This document shows, one piece after another, positions 8,581 to 17,187 of a stretch of 64,000 nucleotides of DNA. The translations under genes were made by a program, and so were the position numbers. The DNA is from Deltaproteobacteria bacterium (GTDB lineage Bacteria > Myxococcota_A > UBA796 > UBA2385). Position 1 is the first letter of the stretch; each line of letters opens with the position of its first letter. The notes beneath the pieces are model-generated. The model did no database searches. It saw only the letters and a program-made list of their open reading frames with translations, and was not told the origin of the DNA. The stretch spans positions 137,480 to 201,479 of the forward strand of contig JAEUKK010000059.1 in NCBI GenBank assembly GCA_016792625.1, read 5' to 3'.

Positions 8581-9861
8581 GTGAACCAGCGGACCCGTCA
8601 CCCGGGCCCCGACCGTGGGGGGGCGCCCGCTCCGCGCCCGCTCCCCCGCGGCGCGCTGGCGGCGCTGATCCTCGGGATCAGCGTGGTGGTGGGTCTGTTC
8701 CTCTGGTGGCCCGCGGATCCGCCGCCGGTGAAGGCCCAGGCCCCCGCCGCGCGCACCCGACCGCCCCGCGCCCCGCGCCCGACCGCCGCCGCCGCGACCG
8801 CCGAGGCGCCGCCCCGCGCGGTGGTCGAGGTGCGCTGCGCCCTGCAGAGCCCCGACCGCGGGGCCCACCCGCCGCTCGACCGCCTGCTCGCCGAGGCCAG
8901 CGACGGCAGCTGGGCCCAGCCGGTCTGGCCCCGCCCGGTCGAGGGGGCCGCGGGCGCCTGGGAGCTCAGCCTCTGGCTCGACCAGCCGCTGGACGGCGCG
9001 GTCGACATCCAAAACATCACCCTGCGCGACGCGCTCATCGAGCCGCTGCGCCTGCGGGTCGAGGGTGGGGTCTGCACCGCGCCGCCGCTGCGCTTCCAGC
9101 CCGGGCTCGACTGCCCGCTCGGCCCCGAGCTGGCCGCTGCCCTCGACGGCCTGCGCGAGGGCATCGACTGGGTGGCCCAAGCCGAGGGCGGCGGCCACCT
9201 GCCCAGCCGCCGGGCGGGCGACCGCCTGACCATCTGGCCCGAGGCGCCCGCCGGGCGGGGCCGCCTGCTCCTGCCCGGTCAGCCGCCCGCACCCCTGCGG
9301 TGGACCGAGGCGGGCTGCGCACCCCTCCACAGCTCCCCCACCGCGACGGTGCGGGGGCGCCTCATCGACCCGCTCGACCAGGGGGGCCCCTACTTCGTCG
9401 AGGGCTGCGGGGCCCGAGCGCTGGTCGGCGAAGACCTGCGCTTCACCCTGCAGATCGCCGCGGCCGAGCCCTGCCAGCTCGAGGCGTGGCGCATGGACGG
9501 CCCGCTGCGCGCCCTCGCCGAGCCGGCGGGCGTGCAGCTCGCGCCGGGCGACGAGCTGGAGATCGAGCTCGAGCTGCCCGAGGTCCGCATGGCCGGCCTG
9601 GGCATCGCTTTTCGGGTCGAGGAGGGCGGGGTGCGCGCGCTCAAGGTCCACGAGGGCAGCCCCGCGTGGGAGGCGGGCCTGCGTGAGGGTGATCTCATCG
9701 TCGAGGTCGACGGCCAGGCCACCCCGGGCATGTCCGAGAACGACTTTGTGGCCTTCGGCACCGGGCCCTCGGGCAGCGTCGCGCGCTTGGTCGTCTCGGA
9801 CGAACAAGGTGAAGCGCCGGTCGACGTGCGCCGCGGTGAGCTCAGCCGCTTGCTGCGCTGA
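8581..9861 (+). CDS. Membrane-anchored protein with C-terminal PDZ domain
   Basis: A protein of 426 residues starting at GTG 8581, just after GAGGGAGG. One transmembrane helix (about residues 22-42, ALAALILGISVVVGLFLW) follows a positively charged N-terminus and precedes a Pro/Ala-rich linker, so most of the protein should be periplasmic. The last 90 residues form a PDZ domain (MAGLGIAFRVEE, HEGSPAWEAGLREGDLIVEVDG). The middle is beta-rich and unrecognised, with several Cys that could form disulfides. A single-pass anchor, linker and terminal PDZ recall type II secretion GspC, but no HR domain is clear and no gsp genes are near. A scaffold or inner-membrane assembly role is only a guess. Confidence 0.7.
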   Translation: MNQRTRHPGPDRGGAPAPRPLPRGALAALILGISVVVGLFLWWPADPPPVKAQAPAARTRPPRAPRPTAAAATAEAPPRAVVEVRCALQSPDRGAHPPLDRLLAEASDGSWAQPVWPRPVEGAAGAWELSLWLDQPLDGAVDIQNITLRDALIEPLRLRVEGGVCTAPPLRFQPGLDCPLGPELAAALDGLREGIDWVAQAEGGGHLPSRRAGDRLTIWPEAPAGRGRLLLPGQPPAPLRWTEAGCAPLHSSPTATVRGRLIDPLDQGGPYFVEGCGARALVGEDLRFTLQIAAAEPCQLEAWRMDGPLRALAEPAGVQLAPGDELEIELELPEVRMAGLGIAFRVEEGGVRALKVHEGSPAWEAGLREGDLIVEVDGQATPGMSENDFVAFGTGPSGSVARLVVSDEQGEAPVDVRRGELSRLLR

Positions 9862-9888
9862 GCCAGGGGACCAGCTGGGCGCGGCCGC

Positions 9889-10443
9889 TCAGCGCCCCTG
9901 GGCGCGCCAGGTCTGGAGCAGGCGCTCGGCCTCGGGGCTCGGGCAGACGATCTCGGTGCCCGTGCCGACCTGGCCTTCGAGGATGACCCGCCCGCCGATC
10001 GCCGCCTCTTCGATGGGCGCGCGCACCATGCCGCCGCGCCAGGCCTTCCAGCACCGGTCGCCGTTGACGCTGACCTCGAGCACCGGGCTCGGCGGGTTGG
10101 TCGCACCCTTGGGGTGCGTGGACTCCACCTCATCCCACCGGGGCAAAGGCGGGGGCGGAGGTGGGTTCATTGGCGGAGGGATCACCACCTCAGCCCGGTC
10201 GGGGCTCGCCGGCGCCCCCGGCGGACCTGGGGGGAGGGCTGGGCCGACGCCGCCCTGTGGCCCAGGCACGGGCGCGGATACGAGGTCGGCGCCGGTGGTG
10301 CCGCTCGAGGTGGTGGCGCAGGCCTCGACGCTGAGCGCGAGGCCGGCGACCAGCACGCGCACCGCGGGGCGGGTGGTCGGGGCGCGGGTCGGGCGCCCTC
10401 GAGCAGCAGCGGAGCGGGGCACAGGAGGGAGATCGTGGCTCAT
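9889..10443 (-). CDS. Exported protein, possible lipoprotein, of the xylanase operon
   Basis: A protein of 184 residues whose ATG overlaps the xylanase stop (ATGA). A hydrophobic stretch VLVAGLALSVEAC near residues 30-42 looks like a signal peptide with an imperfect lipobox (Glu at -2). A Gly/Pro-rich linker including a run of prolines near residue 90 follows, then a small C-terminal domain with NGDRCWKAW and EGQVGTGTEIVCPS; its two Cys could form a disulfide. I recognise no family. Translational coupling to xylanase suggests co-expression, perhaps as a surface or accessory protein. The N-terminal 25 residues are unusually Arg-rich. Confidence 0.55.
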   Translation of the reverse strand: MSHDLPPVPRSAAARGRPTRAPTTRPAVRVLVAGLALSVEACATTSSGTTGADLVSAPVPGPQGGVGPALPPGPPGAPASPDRAEVVIPPPMNPPPPPPLPRWDEVESTHPKGATNPPSPVLEVSVNGDRCWKAWRGGMVRAPIEEAAIGGRVILEGQVGTGTEIVCPSPEAERLLQTWRAQGR

Positions 10444-11978
10444 GGCCGGACCTTAGCACCCGCAGCCGCCGGGCAGTCGACCCGCAGCGAAGCGCCGTCC
10501 AGCCAGAGCTCTTGGCCGGCCGGGGGCCCCTCGACGTAGAGCTCCACCGAGCGCACCGGCGCTTTGAGGTCGATGGAGAGGGCGCCCTCGAGCGCCGTCC
10601 AGCGGCCCGGCTGGGCTTGGCCCGCGGCGAGGGGCACGAAGCGCTCGCCCGCGCCGTCGATGACGTGGGCGGTCAGCGCGACCTTGGCCGGCCCGCCGGG
10701 CCCGACGGTGACCTGCGCGCGCGCGCGCAGCGGCAGGCCGTCGGCGACGCTGTCGGTCACCGTGCGGACGGGGCCCTGCCACGTGGCCGTGCGCCCGCTG
10801 ACCCGCAGCGCCGGGCCGCCGCTCGGCCCCTCGACCACGGCGCCCTGGCCGCCCGAGGCCCGCCACCCGCCCATCCCCTTGTCGAAGCCGCCCTCGGGCA
10901 GCCGCTCGACCGCGCAGGTCGGGTCGGGCTTGCCGAGCAGGGCCGCGCGCACCGCGAAGTAGCTGAGCTTGGGCTCGAGCTCATCATCAAAGAGCAGCGG
11001 TCGGTCGTCGCCGTGGGCGTGGTCGACCCAGGTGTGGCGGTCAGACAGGCCCCAAAAGGTCAGGGCCGTGCAGGCCGGCTCGGCGACGCAGGCCTCGACC
11101 CACTGGTGCAGCAGCCGGGCCTGGACCGCGTCGCGCCCCCAGTCGCTGCCGTCGAGGTGACGCACCTGCACGTCGATCTCTGTGAGGTGCACATCGAGGC
11201 CCAGGCCGCCGAGGCGCTGGATGTTCGCCCGCAGCTGGGCCACCGGCGGCGCCTCGCCCGCCTTGAGGTGACACTGCAGCCCGACCCCGTCCACAGGCAC
11301 GCCCGCCGCGCGCCAGCGGCGGAGCACCGCGAACATCCCGTCGGACTTGGGGTTGATGCCCTCCACGCCATAGTCATTGTAGAAGAGCTTGGCTTCAGGG
11401 GCCATCTGCCGCGCGGTGCGGAAGGTGTCGGTCAAGTGCCGCTCACCGCCCGCCCGCCACATCGCCGTGCGGGACAGGCTGCCGTCGTCCTCGAGCGCCT
11501 CGTTGACGACGTCCCAGACGGCGATTCGGCCGGATGTGGCCGCGAGCAGGCGCTCGGTGTGGGCGCGCTGGGCGGCGAGCAGGGCCGCATCGGGCAGGGC
11601 CACCGCCCAGGAGGGGAGCTGCTGGTCCCACAGCAGGGTGTGACCGCGCACCTGCTGCCCGGCGGCCGCAGCGGCGGCGAGCACGGTCTCCCACCGGGAG
11701 TCATCCACCACCTCGGGCGCGGGGGCCATCGGCGACCACTTGAGCTCGTTCTCCGGCGTGATCGACGAGAACTCCCGCGCGATCAAGCGGCCGTAGGCGA
11801 TCTCTCGCACCAGGGGGTCATGCGCGACCGCGACGCCGATCTGCCGGCCTGTGCGCGCGGCGGCCGCGGCGAGGGTGGGGCCCTCTGCCGCGGCGCTGGC
11901 CCCGCCCAGGGCGGCCACGAGGGCCAGCGCACCGGCCAGACCCACAGCCAGCGCGCGCTGGCGCGCCGGCGAGCTCAA
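10440..11978 (-). CDS. GH10 endo-1,4-beta-xylanase with C-terminal carbohydrate-binding-like domain
   Basis: Hydrolyses internal xylan linkages; exported. A protein of 512 residues starting at TTG 11978, which overlaps the previous gene's stop (TTGA). A signal peptide covers residues 1-31 (ALAVGLAGALALVAALGGASA). The GH10 barrel spans about residues 40-345: ITPENELKW, GHTLLWDQQLPSW, WDVVNEAL with the acid/base Glu160, FYNDYGVE, and LTEIDV with the nucleophile Glu267. Residues from about 360 form a beta-sandwich resembling CBM4/9/22 domains (GGFDKGMGGWRASGG...LWLDGASLRV). All expected catalytic residues are present. It is the middle gene of a tight three-gene operon. Confidence 0.93.
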   Translation of the reverse strand: MSSPARQRALAVGLAGALALVAALGGASAAAEGPTLAAAAARTGRQIGVAVAHDPLVREIAYGRLIAREFSSITPENELKWSPMAPAPEVVDDSRWETVLAAAAAAGQQVRGHTLLWDQQLPSWAVALPDAALLAAQRAHTERLLAATSGRIAVWDVVNEALEDDGSLSRTAMWRAGGERHLTDTFRTARQMAPEAKLFYNDYGVEGINPKSDGMFAVLRRWRAAGVPVDGVGLQCHLKAGEAPPVAQLRANIQRLGGLGLDVHLTEIDVQVRHLDGSDWGRDAVQARLLHQWVEACVAEPACTALTFWGLSDRHTWVDHAHGDDRPLLFDDELEPKLSYFAVRAALLGKPDPTCAVERLPEGGFDKGMGGWRASGGQGAVVEGPSGGPALRVSGRTATWQGPVRTVTDSVADGLPLRARAQVTVGPGGPAKVALTAHVIDGAGERFVPLAAGQAQPGRWTALEGALSIDLKAPVRSVELYVEGPPAGQELWLDGASLRVDCPAAAGAKVRP

Positions 11979-12241
11979 CCCTGCAGCTCGAGGGTGACGC
12001 TGCCCAGCGCGCCGGGCGCCTTGTCGACCGCGAGCACCGCCCAGCGGTGGCCGCCGACCTCGACCACGCTGCCCACGCCGACGAAGACCGGGCCAGCGGG
12101 CAGGGCGAGGGCGCAGATGGGGCCCTCGGCTTGGGCGCCATCGCCGCGGGTGTAGGCGCCGCGGATCATGTTGCCCATGCCCACCCGAACGCCGCTGAGC
12201 AGGCCGACCGTCGTCTCTTCAATCGTCTCACGCGCACCCAT
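11975..12241 (-). CDS. Small hypothetical protein leading the xylanase operon
   Basis: An 88-residue protein whose ATG follows AGGAG by 8 nt. It is predicted soluble, without a signal peptide. The N-terminus is an amphipathic segment (ETIEETTVGLLSGVRVGMGN), followed by several short beta strands (AEGPICALALPAG, PVFVGVGSVVEVGGHRWAVLAV) consistent with a small beta barrel or sandwich. I do not recognise the family. Its TGA overlaps the TTG of the xylanase gene, so the xylanase is probably translated by coupling to this reading frame, which could make it a leader that sets xylanase output. Confidence 0.6.
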   Translation of the reverse strand: MGARETIEETTVGLLSGVRVGMGNMIRGAYTRGDGAQAEGPICALALPAGPVFVGVGSVVEVGGHRWAVLAVDKAPGALGSVTLELQG

Positions 12242-12431
12242 GACCGAGGCTCCTCGACCGACGCTCCCTGCGGTCGGCGCCGCGCCGGCGCGCTCTGGGG
12301 GGAGGAAGGTCCACGATCCGCAAGCTATACAGGTCAGGCCCGCCGGGCTCCACCGCCCGGTCGCCCCTCCCATCCGAACCCGCCGGACCTTCGCGCCCGC
12401 CCCGCCCGCGGCCGCCACGGCAGGAGCCTCG
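12242..12431. promoter_or_regulatory. Divergent region, xylanase operon and MopE-like gene
   Basis: These 190 bases separate the xylanase operon (leftward) from the MopE-like repeat protein (rightward), so both promoters are expected here. A lower-GC patch around 12315-12335 (cacgatccgcaagctataca) is the most promoter-like part, but no consensus pair is clear. Confidence 0.35.
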
Positions 12432-14513
12432 ATGATCCGCCGCCTCTCCTCCGCTGCCCCCTCCGCCTGGGCCTTGGCCCTCGCCCTGCTGCTGCCGGCC
12501 TGCGCCGGCGACGCGGTGGTCGACGATGGGGACGACAAGCCGGTGGATCGTGACGGCGACGGCGTGCCCCTCCCGATGGACTGCAACGACGACGACGCGT
12601 CCATCTCGCCCGAGGCCGAAGAGCTCTGCGACGGCGTCGACAACGACTGCGACCTCGAGGTCGACGAGGGCGTCACCCCCGACGGCCTCATGTTCTTCGC
12701 CGACGCCGACGACGACGGCTTTGGCAGCCCCAACTACACGCTGGTGCGCTGCACCCAGCCCGAGGGCTACGTCGCGTCGGGCGGCGACTGCGACGACCTC
12801 GACAGCGGCATCCGCCCCGACGCGACCGAGAGCTGCGACGGCGAAGATGAAGACTGCGACGGCGAGGTCGACGAGGCCGGGGCTGCGGGCGAGGGCCTCT
12901 GGTACCGCGACGCCGACAGCGACGGCTTTGGCACCGGCGCCGACACCACCCGCGCCTGCGAGCAGCCCGAGGGCTACGTCTCGACCGGCAGCGACTGCGA
13001 CGACGAAGACGCCTCGGTCAACCCCGAGGGCCTCGAGAGCTGGTACGACGGCGTCGACAGCGACTGCGACGGCCGCGACGACTTTGACGCCGACCTCGAT
13101 GGGTACCGCGCCGACGCCTTTGGCGGCGATGACTGCGACGACGCCGACAACAGCATCCGCCCCGGCGTGACCGAGGTCTGTGACGGCGACGACAACGACT
13201 GCGACGGCCTGACCGACGAAGACGGGGCCAGCGGCGCCTCTCGCTTCTATGGCGACGCTGACCGCGACGGCTACGGCGTGATCTCGGTCACCCGCGACGC
13301 CTGCACCGCGCCGGCTGGGTATGCGCCCCGCAGCGGCGACTGCGATGACGCCAACAACCTCATCCGCCCCGGCTTGCCCGAGCGCTGGTATGACGGCGTC
13401 GACACCGACTGCGACGGAGAGAGCGACTTTGACGCCGACCGCGACGGCATCGACAGCCTCGACTACGCGGGCCTGGACTGCGACGACGACGACGCGCTGG
13501 TCGGCGCGGCGGGCACCTGGTGGCCCGACCCCGACGGCGACACCTTCGGCGACCGCGAGGTGGCGCCGGTCATCGACTGCGGCGATGGGCTGCCCGACGG
13601 CTATGTCGACAATGGCGGCGACTGCGACGAGACCGACGCCGGGGTCAACGCGGGCGCCACCGAGATCCCCGCCGATGGCCGCGACCAGGACTGCGACGGC
13701 GCCGACCGCCTCGACCTCGACCGCGATGGCTGGGTCGACGTGGCCTACGGCGGCGCGGACTGCGACGACACCGACGGGCGCGTGCACCCCTACGCCTGGG
13801 AGGTCCTCACCGACGGCGTCGACAACGACTGCGACGGCGGCGTTGACGGCAGCGACCCCGACGCCGGCGCGGTGATCAGCCTCAGCCTGCTCGACGACGA
13901 CTACGCCGAGCTTCCCCTGGCCGCGACCGAGATCTCCTGGTGCGGCGCCGACTGGAGCTCGGTCTGGGTGAGCAGCAACGGGCGGATCACCTTCACCGAC
14001 GGCAGCATCCGCACCTCGCCGAACCCCACCGACCACGCGGCCGAGCTGTCCCTCGCCGGGCTCTGGGCCGACCTCGACCCCTCACGGGCGGGCACCATCC
14101 AATGGGTCGAACTCGACGACGCCGTGCAGGTGCGCTTTGACAGCGTGCCGCTCTTCTCCAGCACCTCGACCCGGCACAGCTTCACCATGACCCTGACCGC
14201 CGATGGGCAGGCCGTGGTCAGCTACGACCGGCTGGACTCGGGCGCCTTCCTCGCTGGGTGGAGCTGCGGGGCCGGCGAGGCCACCGGCCTCGATCTGAGC
14301 GCCGAGATGGAGAGCTACCCCGACGGGGGCGGCGGTCTGGGCCAGGGCACCGAGGACGGCGTCTACGAGCAGTTCTCCGCTGGCAGCCCGGCCGACCTGA
14401 GCGGACTGAGCCTGACCTACTGCGGCCCGCGGGGCGTCGACGCCGACAACGACGGCTGGTCGGACCTCTGCGGAGACTTCGACGACAACGAGGTCACGCT
14501 CTACCCGCTCTAG
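12432..14513 (+). CDS. MopE-like Asp/Cys-repeat lipoprotein
   Basis: A protein of 693 residues; ATG 12432 follows GGAG, and the frame upstream is not coding. The signal peptide ends in the lipobox LLPAC at residues 20-24. Residues 50-473 contain eight DC(D/N)(D/E) units of the MopE/putative-metal-binding family, typically DCDD-D-IRP---E-CDGVDNDCDG-VDE, probably coordinating calcium or copper outside the cell. Long units (about 65-70 residues, with a YRDADSDGFG spacer) and short units (about 46) are mixed. Residues 480-660 form a separate beta-rich domain (WSSVWVSSNGRITFTDGS) with a last degenerate repeat at the C-terminus. The extreme acidity and Cys pairs suggest an extracellular structural or metal-binding role; MopE of Methylococcus is the named relative. 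Confidence 0.85.
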   Translation: MIRRLSSAAPSAWALALALLLPACAGDAVVDDGDDKPVDRDGDGVPLPMDCNDDDASISPEAEELCDGVDNDCDLEVDEGVTPDGLMFFADADDDGFGSPNYTLVRCTQPEGYVASGGDCDDLDSGIRPDATESCDGEDEDCDGEVDEAGAAGEGLWYRDADSDGFGTGADTTRACEQPEGYVSTGSDCDDEDASVNPEGLESWYDGVDSDCDGRDDFDADLDGYRADAFGGDDCDDADNSIRPGVTEVCDGDDNDCDGLTDEDGASGASRFYGDADRDGYGVISVTRDACTAPAGYAPRSGDCDDANNLIRPGLPERWYDGVDTDCDGESDFDADRDGIDSLDYAGLDCDDDDALVGAAGTWWPDPDGDTFGDREVAPVIDCGDGLPDGYVDNGGDCDETDAGVNAGATEIPADGRDQDCDGADRLDLDRDGWVDVAYGGADCDDTDGRVHPYAWEVLTDGVDNDCDGGVDGSDPDAGAVISLSLLDDDYAELPLAATEISWCGADWSSVWVSSNGRITFTDGSIRTSPNPTDHAAELSLAGLWADLDPSRAGTIQWVELDDAVQVRFDSVPLFSSTSTRHSFTMTLTADGQAVVSYDRLDSGAFLAGWSCGAGEATGLDLSAEMESYPDGGGGLGQGTEDGVYEQFSAGSPADLSGLSLTYCGPRGVDADNDGWSDLCGDFDDNEVTLYPL
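12579..13850 (+). repeat. Eight imperfect Asp/Cys-rich coding repeats in the MopE-like gene
   Basis: The repeat unit starts with gactgcgacgac and contains gacaacgactgcgacggc. Eight units occur with two spacings (about 46 and 65-70 codons). Third-position differences between units show the repeats are old rather than freshly expanded. Confidence 0.8.
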
Positions 14514-14515
14514 AC

Positions 14516-14538
14516 CCGCCCGGTCGACCGGAGGGCGG
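14516..14538 (+). terminator. Possible hairpin after the MopE-like gene
   Basis: ccgccc...gggcgg flank the palindrome ccggtcgaccgg directly after the stop codon, but no T-run follows. It could be a transcript-end hairpin; this is weak support only. Confidence 0.3.
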
Positions 14539-14725
14539 CCGCAGTCGCTGCGCCTCGCCGAGGCCGGGCCTCTCGTGCCGCTGGGGTCGGGCCCGCCGCC
14601 GGATGCTTCGGCCCCAAGTGCCGGTCGGGGTCGCCGGCGCTGGAGCTCAGCGCGGATCGGCGCGCCCGAAGAACCAGCGCCCAGGGGCCCGCCCGAAGAC
14701 CAGCGCGGCGCGGCGCGACCCGAGA

Positions 14726-14902
14726 TTAGCGCCGGCGGGCGCGGCTGCTGCGCACGCGGACCGGGACGGGCACGAGCGCAGGCGCCGGACGCCCACCGTC
14801 GAGCGCGTCAAGCCAGGCGTCGAGGCGCGCGGCGAGGTCGCGGAGGCGCGAGCTGAGGCCAGCTTTGGCTGGGGGATGGGCGCTGCGGCGCTCGTCGCTC
14901 AT
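14726..14902 (-). CDS. Possible small protein
   Basis: A 58-residue frame starting at ATG 14902 with only a weak AAGG upstream. The N-terminal half is an amphipathic helix (LSSRLRDLAARLDAWLDAL); the C-terminus is basic (RSSRARRR). It lies in an otherwise empty 559-base stretch (14514-15072) between the MopE-like gene and a membrane protein, in which I see no other gene. It could be a chance frame in GC-rich DNA. Confidence 0.3.
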   Translation of the reverse strand: MSDERRSAHPPAKAGLSSRLRDLAARLDAWLDALDGGRPAPALVPVPVRVRSSRARRR

Positions 14903-15072
14903 CGCGTTCACCAGCCCTTGGCGCCGCGTGGCGCCTGCGCGTGGGAGCGGAGGGATGCCGTGCACCCTGCCGCGCCGAGCAACCCGCGGGGTCGACCCGA
15001 CGTCCACCCCAGCCCTCGCTCTCTGGACAGTATAGGCCCCCATCCTCGCGGAGCGAGCGGAGGGAGGGCTCG

Positions 15073-16749
15073 ATGGGCAACTTTTTTCGCACCCCCGCGG
15101 CCCCGCCCGGGCGGCACGGCGCCGCAGCGCTCGCCGTCGCCGCTGCGACTCTGGGCCTGCTGCTGAGCGCGCAGGTCCAAAACACTGGCCTGGTGGGCGA
15201 AGTCGCCGTCACCTGGAGCGCCCACCGCCCCCAGGCCCTGCTGGCCCTGGGCCCGCCGGTGGGCACCGAGCGCGCCGAGCCGGGCGGTGAGGCGGCCGTG
15301 CACCGCGGCCCGCTGCGCTGGGGCCCCACCCGCCCGACCCTGCGCCTCGGCGGCTGGCCGCTGATGGTCAACGCCTACACCGGCGCGCTGCCCGACCTGC
15401 CCGCCGTGATCGCGGCGCGGCTGGGCGCAACCGAGGGCGCGCTGCGCTGGGCGATGCGCGGGGCGGCGGCCCTGCTGACCCTGGGGGTGGCCCGAGGGCT
15501 CTGGCGGGCGGGCGCCCCCCTCGCCGCGGGGATCACCGCCCTGCTGCTCGCCACCCGCTGGGACCTGCAGGTCTACCGGGTCTGGCTGGGCGGCACCGAG
15601 CTGGCCCTGGTCCTCGCCGCGGCGGCGCTCTGCGTGGCGATGCTGCAGCCGGGGCCCCGCGGGCGGGCCTGGGTCGCCGCGGGGCTGATGATCGGCCTTC
15701 ACGCCAAGATCACCTTCGTGGCCTCGGCCTGCGGGCTGCTGTTGGGGGGCGCGCTGGCCGGCGCGCTGCCGCGGGGCTGGGCGCGGGCGGCGCTGCTCGG
15801 CGCGGGGCTCGGCCTCGCGCCCGCCGCGCTGGCCGCCGCGCTCGAGCTCGGGCCCGGCGCGGCCCTGCCCCGCCTGCCCTCGCACGACCGCATCGACCTG
15901 CAGCTCGGGCGGGTCTGGGCGGCGCTGCGCGGCGAGGCCCCGGGGGCCCGCGAGGCCGCGCCGACCCTCTGGCGGGCGCTCACCGACCCGAGCGCCTTCT
16001 TGGCCGACGCCTACCAGCTGCCCCCGTCGGTGCGCCCGCCGCCGCTGGCCGCCGCGCTCGGCCTCTGCGGCTGGTTCTTGGCCGGCATCGGCGCGCTCGC
16101 CCCGGGTGCCGGCGGCCTTCGGCCCGCTGACCGGCTGCGGCGGGCCCTCCACCTCGGGTTGCCTCTGCAATTGACGCTGCTGTGGGCATTTGCGCACGAT
16201 CTCCACCACCTCGCCCAGGCGGCGGTGCCCGCGGCGCTCTGGGCGGGGCTCTGCCTCGCCCGCCTCGCCCGCCGCGCCGGCCCGGCCTCGTGGCTGGTGG
16301 CGGTGGCGCTGGGCGCGCCCGCTGCGGGCTCGGGTGCCCTGGCCCTGCTCCAGACCGACGCCCTGCTCGACGCGGCGCCCGGGCCGATGGTCAGCGCGCG
16401 TGGGCAGCGCGAGGTCGCGGCGCTGCTGCGGGCCGCCGGCGCGCAACGGGTGGTGCTGTGCGACTACGAGGCCTGGGGCAGCCTCGACCCCCTGGTGCCC
16501 GCGGTGGAGCTGCGCCACGCCTGGCCGGCCGCGGCCACCGGCGCGCCGGGCCTCAGCGCAGCCCTGCTCGGGGAGGCCGAAGGTGGGCACCTGTTGACCC
16601 TGCGGGCCAGCGCGCCGTTCATCTACAACTGGAGCGCCGAGGGCCCCGCGCTCGAGGCCGCCGCGGCGGAGCTGGGCCTGCGTGTACGGCCCGTGGGCGC
16701 CCTCCCGGGTCGGCGGGCCGCGCTGTGGGCGGTCGAGCGGGCCCCCTGA
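15073..16749 (+). CDS. Polytopic membrane protein resembling GT39/ArnT-type glycosyltransferases
   Basis: A protein of 558 residues; the ATG follows GGAGGG. There are roughly ten or more hydrophobic helices through residue 440, then a soluble Rossmann-like tail (AQRVVLCDYEAWGSLDPLVP). The first periplasmic loop contains GGWPLMVNAYTGALPDLPAV; together with a later LLATRWDLQVYRVWLGG this resembles the layout of dolichyl-phosphate-mannose and aminoarabinose transferases of the GT-C fold, though the usual Asp-Glu pair of loop 1 is not clear. Donor and acceptor are unknown. It stands alone, with the small lipoprotein gene convergent to it. Confidence 0.55.
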   Translation: MGNFFRTPAAPPGRHGAAALAVAAATLGLLLSAQVQNTGLVGEVAVTWSAHRPQALLALGPPVGTERAEPGGEAAVHRGPLRWGPTRPTLRLGGWPLMVNAYTGALPDLPAVIAARLGATEGALRWAMRGAAALLTLGVARGLWRAGAPLAAGITALLLATRWDLQVYRVWLGGTELALVLAAAALCVAMLQPGPRGRAWVAAGLMIGLHAKITFVASACGLLLGGALAGALPRGWARAALLGAGLGLAPAALAAALELGPGAALPRLPSHDRIDLQLGRVWAALRGEAPGAREAAPTLWRALTDPSAFLADAYQLPPSVRPPPLAAALGLCGWFLAGIGALAPGAGGLRPADRLRRALHLGLPLQLTLLWAFAHDLHHLAQAAVPAALWAGLCLARLARRAGPASWLVAVALGAPAAGSGALALLQTDALLDAAPGPMVSARGQREVAALLRAAGAQRVVLCDYEAWGSLDPLVPAVELRHAWPAAATGAPGLSAALLGEAEGGHLLTLRASAPFIYNWSAEGPALEAAAAELGLRVRPVGALPGRRAALWAVERAP

Positions 16750-16775
16750 GGGCGACGGGCGGGCCCCAAAAGAAA

Positions 16776-16807
16776 CGCCCCCGAAGCAGGTGACCGCTTC
16801 GGGGGCG
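16776..16807 (-). terminator. Intrinsic terminator of the small lipoprotein gene
   Basis: A perfect 11-bp stem (gcccccgaagc at 16777-16787 with gcttcgggggc at 16796-16806) encloses an 8-nt loop. Read leftward it is followed by TTTCTTTT, a good rho-independent tail for the 34-residue lipoprotein gene. It may also serve the converging membrane-protein gene that stops at 16749. Confidence 0.8.
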
Positions 16808-16827
16808 CCGCGAGGGCTCGGGAGAGC

Positions 16828-16932
16828 TTACTCGGCGGCGGTGTCGCCGCCCGAGTCCTTGTCGCCGCAGGCGACGAGGGTCATGGCGCTGGCGGAAACA
16901 ACGATCAGGAGCAGGGCCTTCAAGGACTTCAT
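16828..16932 (-). CDS. 34-residue lipoprotein
   Basis: The ATG lies 8 nt after AGGAG, and the frame ends in TAA 21 bases before a strong terminator. The peptide begins MKSLKALLLIVVSASAMTL and has the lipobox LVAC with Cys22, leaving a mature lipopeptide of only 13 residues (CGDKDSGGDTAAE). Signal peptide, ribosome site and dedicated terminator together make a real gene likely despite its size. The mature part has no room for a domain, so it may act as an entericidin-like lipopeptide or surface peptide. Larger lipoproteins here share the GKDD/GDKD acidic start after the lipid Cys (for example CSGKDD at 39 kb). The function is unknown. Confidence 0.7.
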   Translation of the reverse strand: MKSLKALLLIVVSASAMTLVACGDKDSGGDTAAE

Positions 16933-17187
16933 GGGAGCGTCTCCTCTTGCGGTGGGTCCCGCCCGCTGAACAGCGGCCGGGATGTCTCGGCGCCCTGACC
17001 CCGCGAGGATGATCCGCGCGGCAGCTCTGGGCGGTACCCGAAGTGACCCTTGGCACAGGTCGCGCGTACCTTGCCCCAGCAGGAGCGCGCTGTCAAGAGC
17101 AGACTGCCCTCCGGGCGCGGACCGGCCTGCGTGGATCGCTTAGGCGGCCGGGCGCGCCGGGCCGCTCTTCCCCGCGCCCGGAGCCCG

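Noticed and set aside
12579..13850. A CRISPR-like or satellite array
   Set aside because: The repeats are in frame, of unequal length, and encode a protein; there are no spacers.
12228..14036. A 602-codon open frame antisense to the MopE-like gene
   Set aside because: It is made of Val/Ala/Gly and Asp-codon shadows of the repeats, with no domain. High GC produces such frames.
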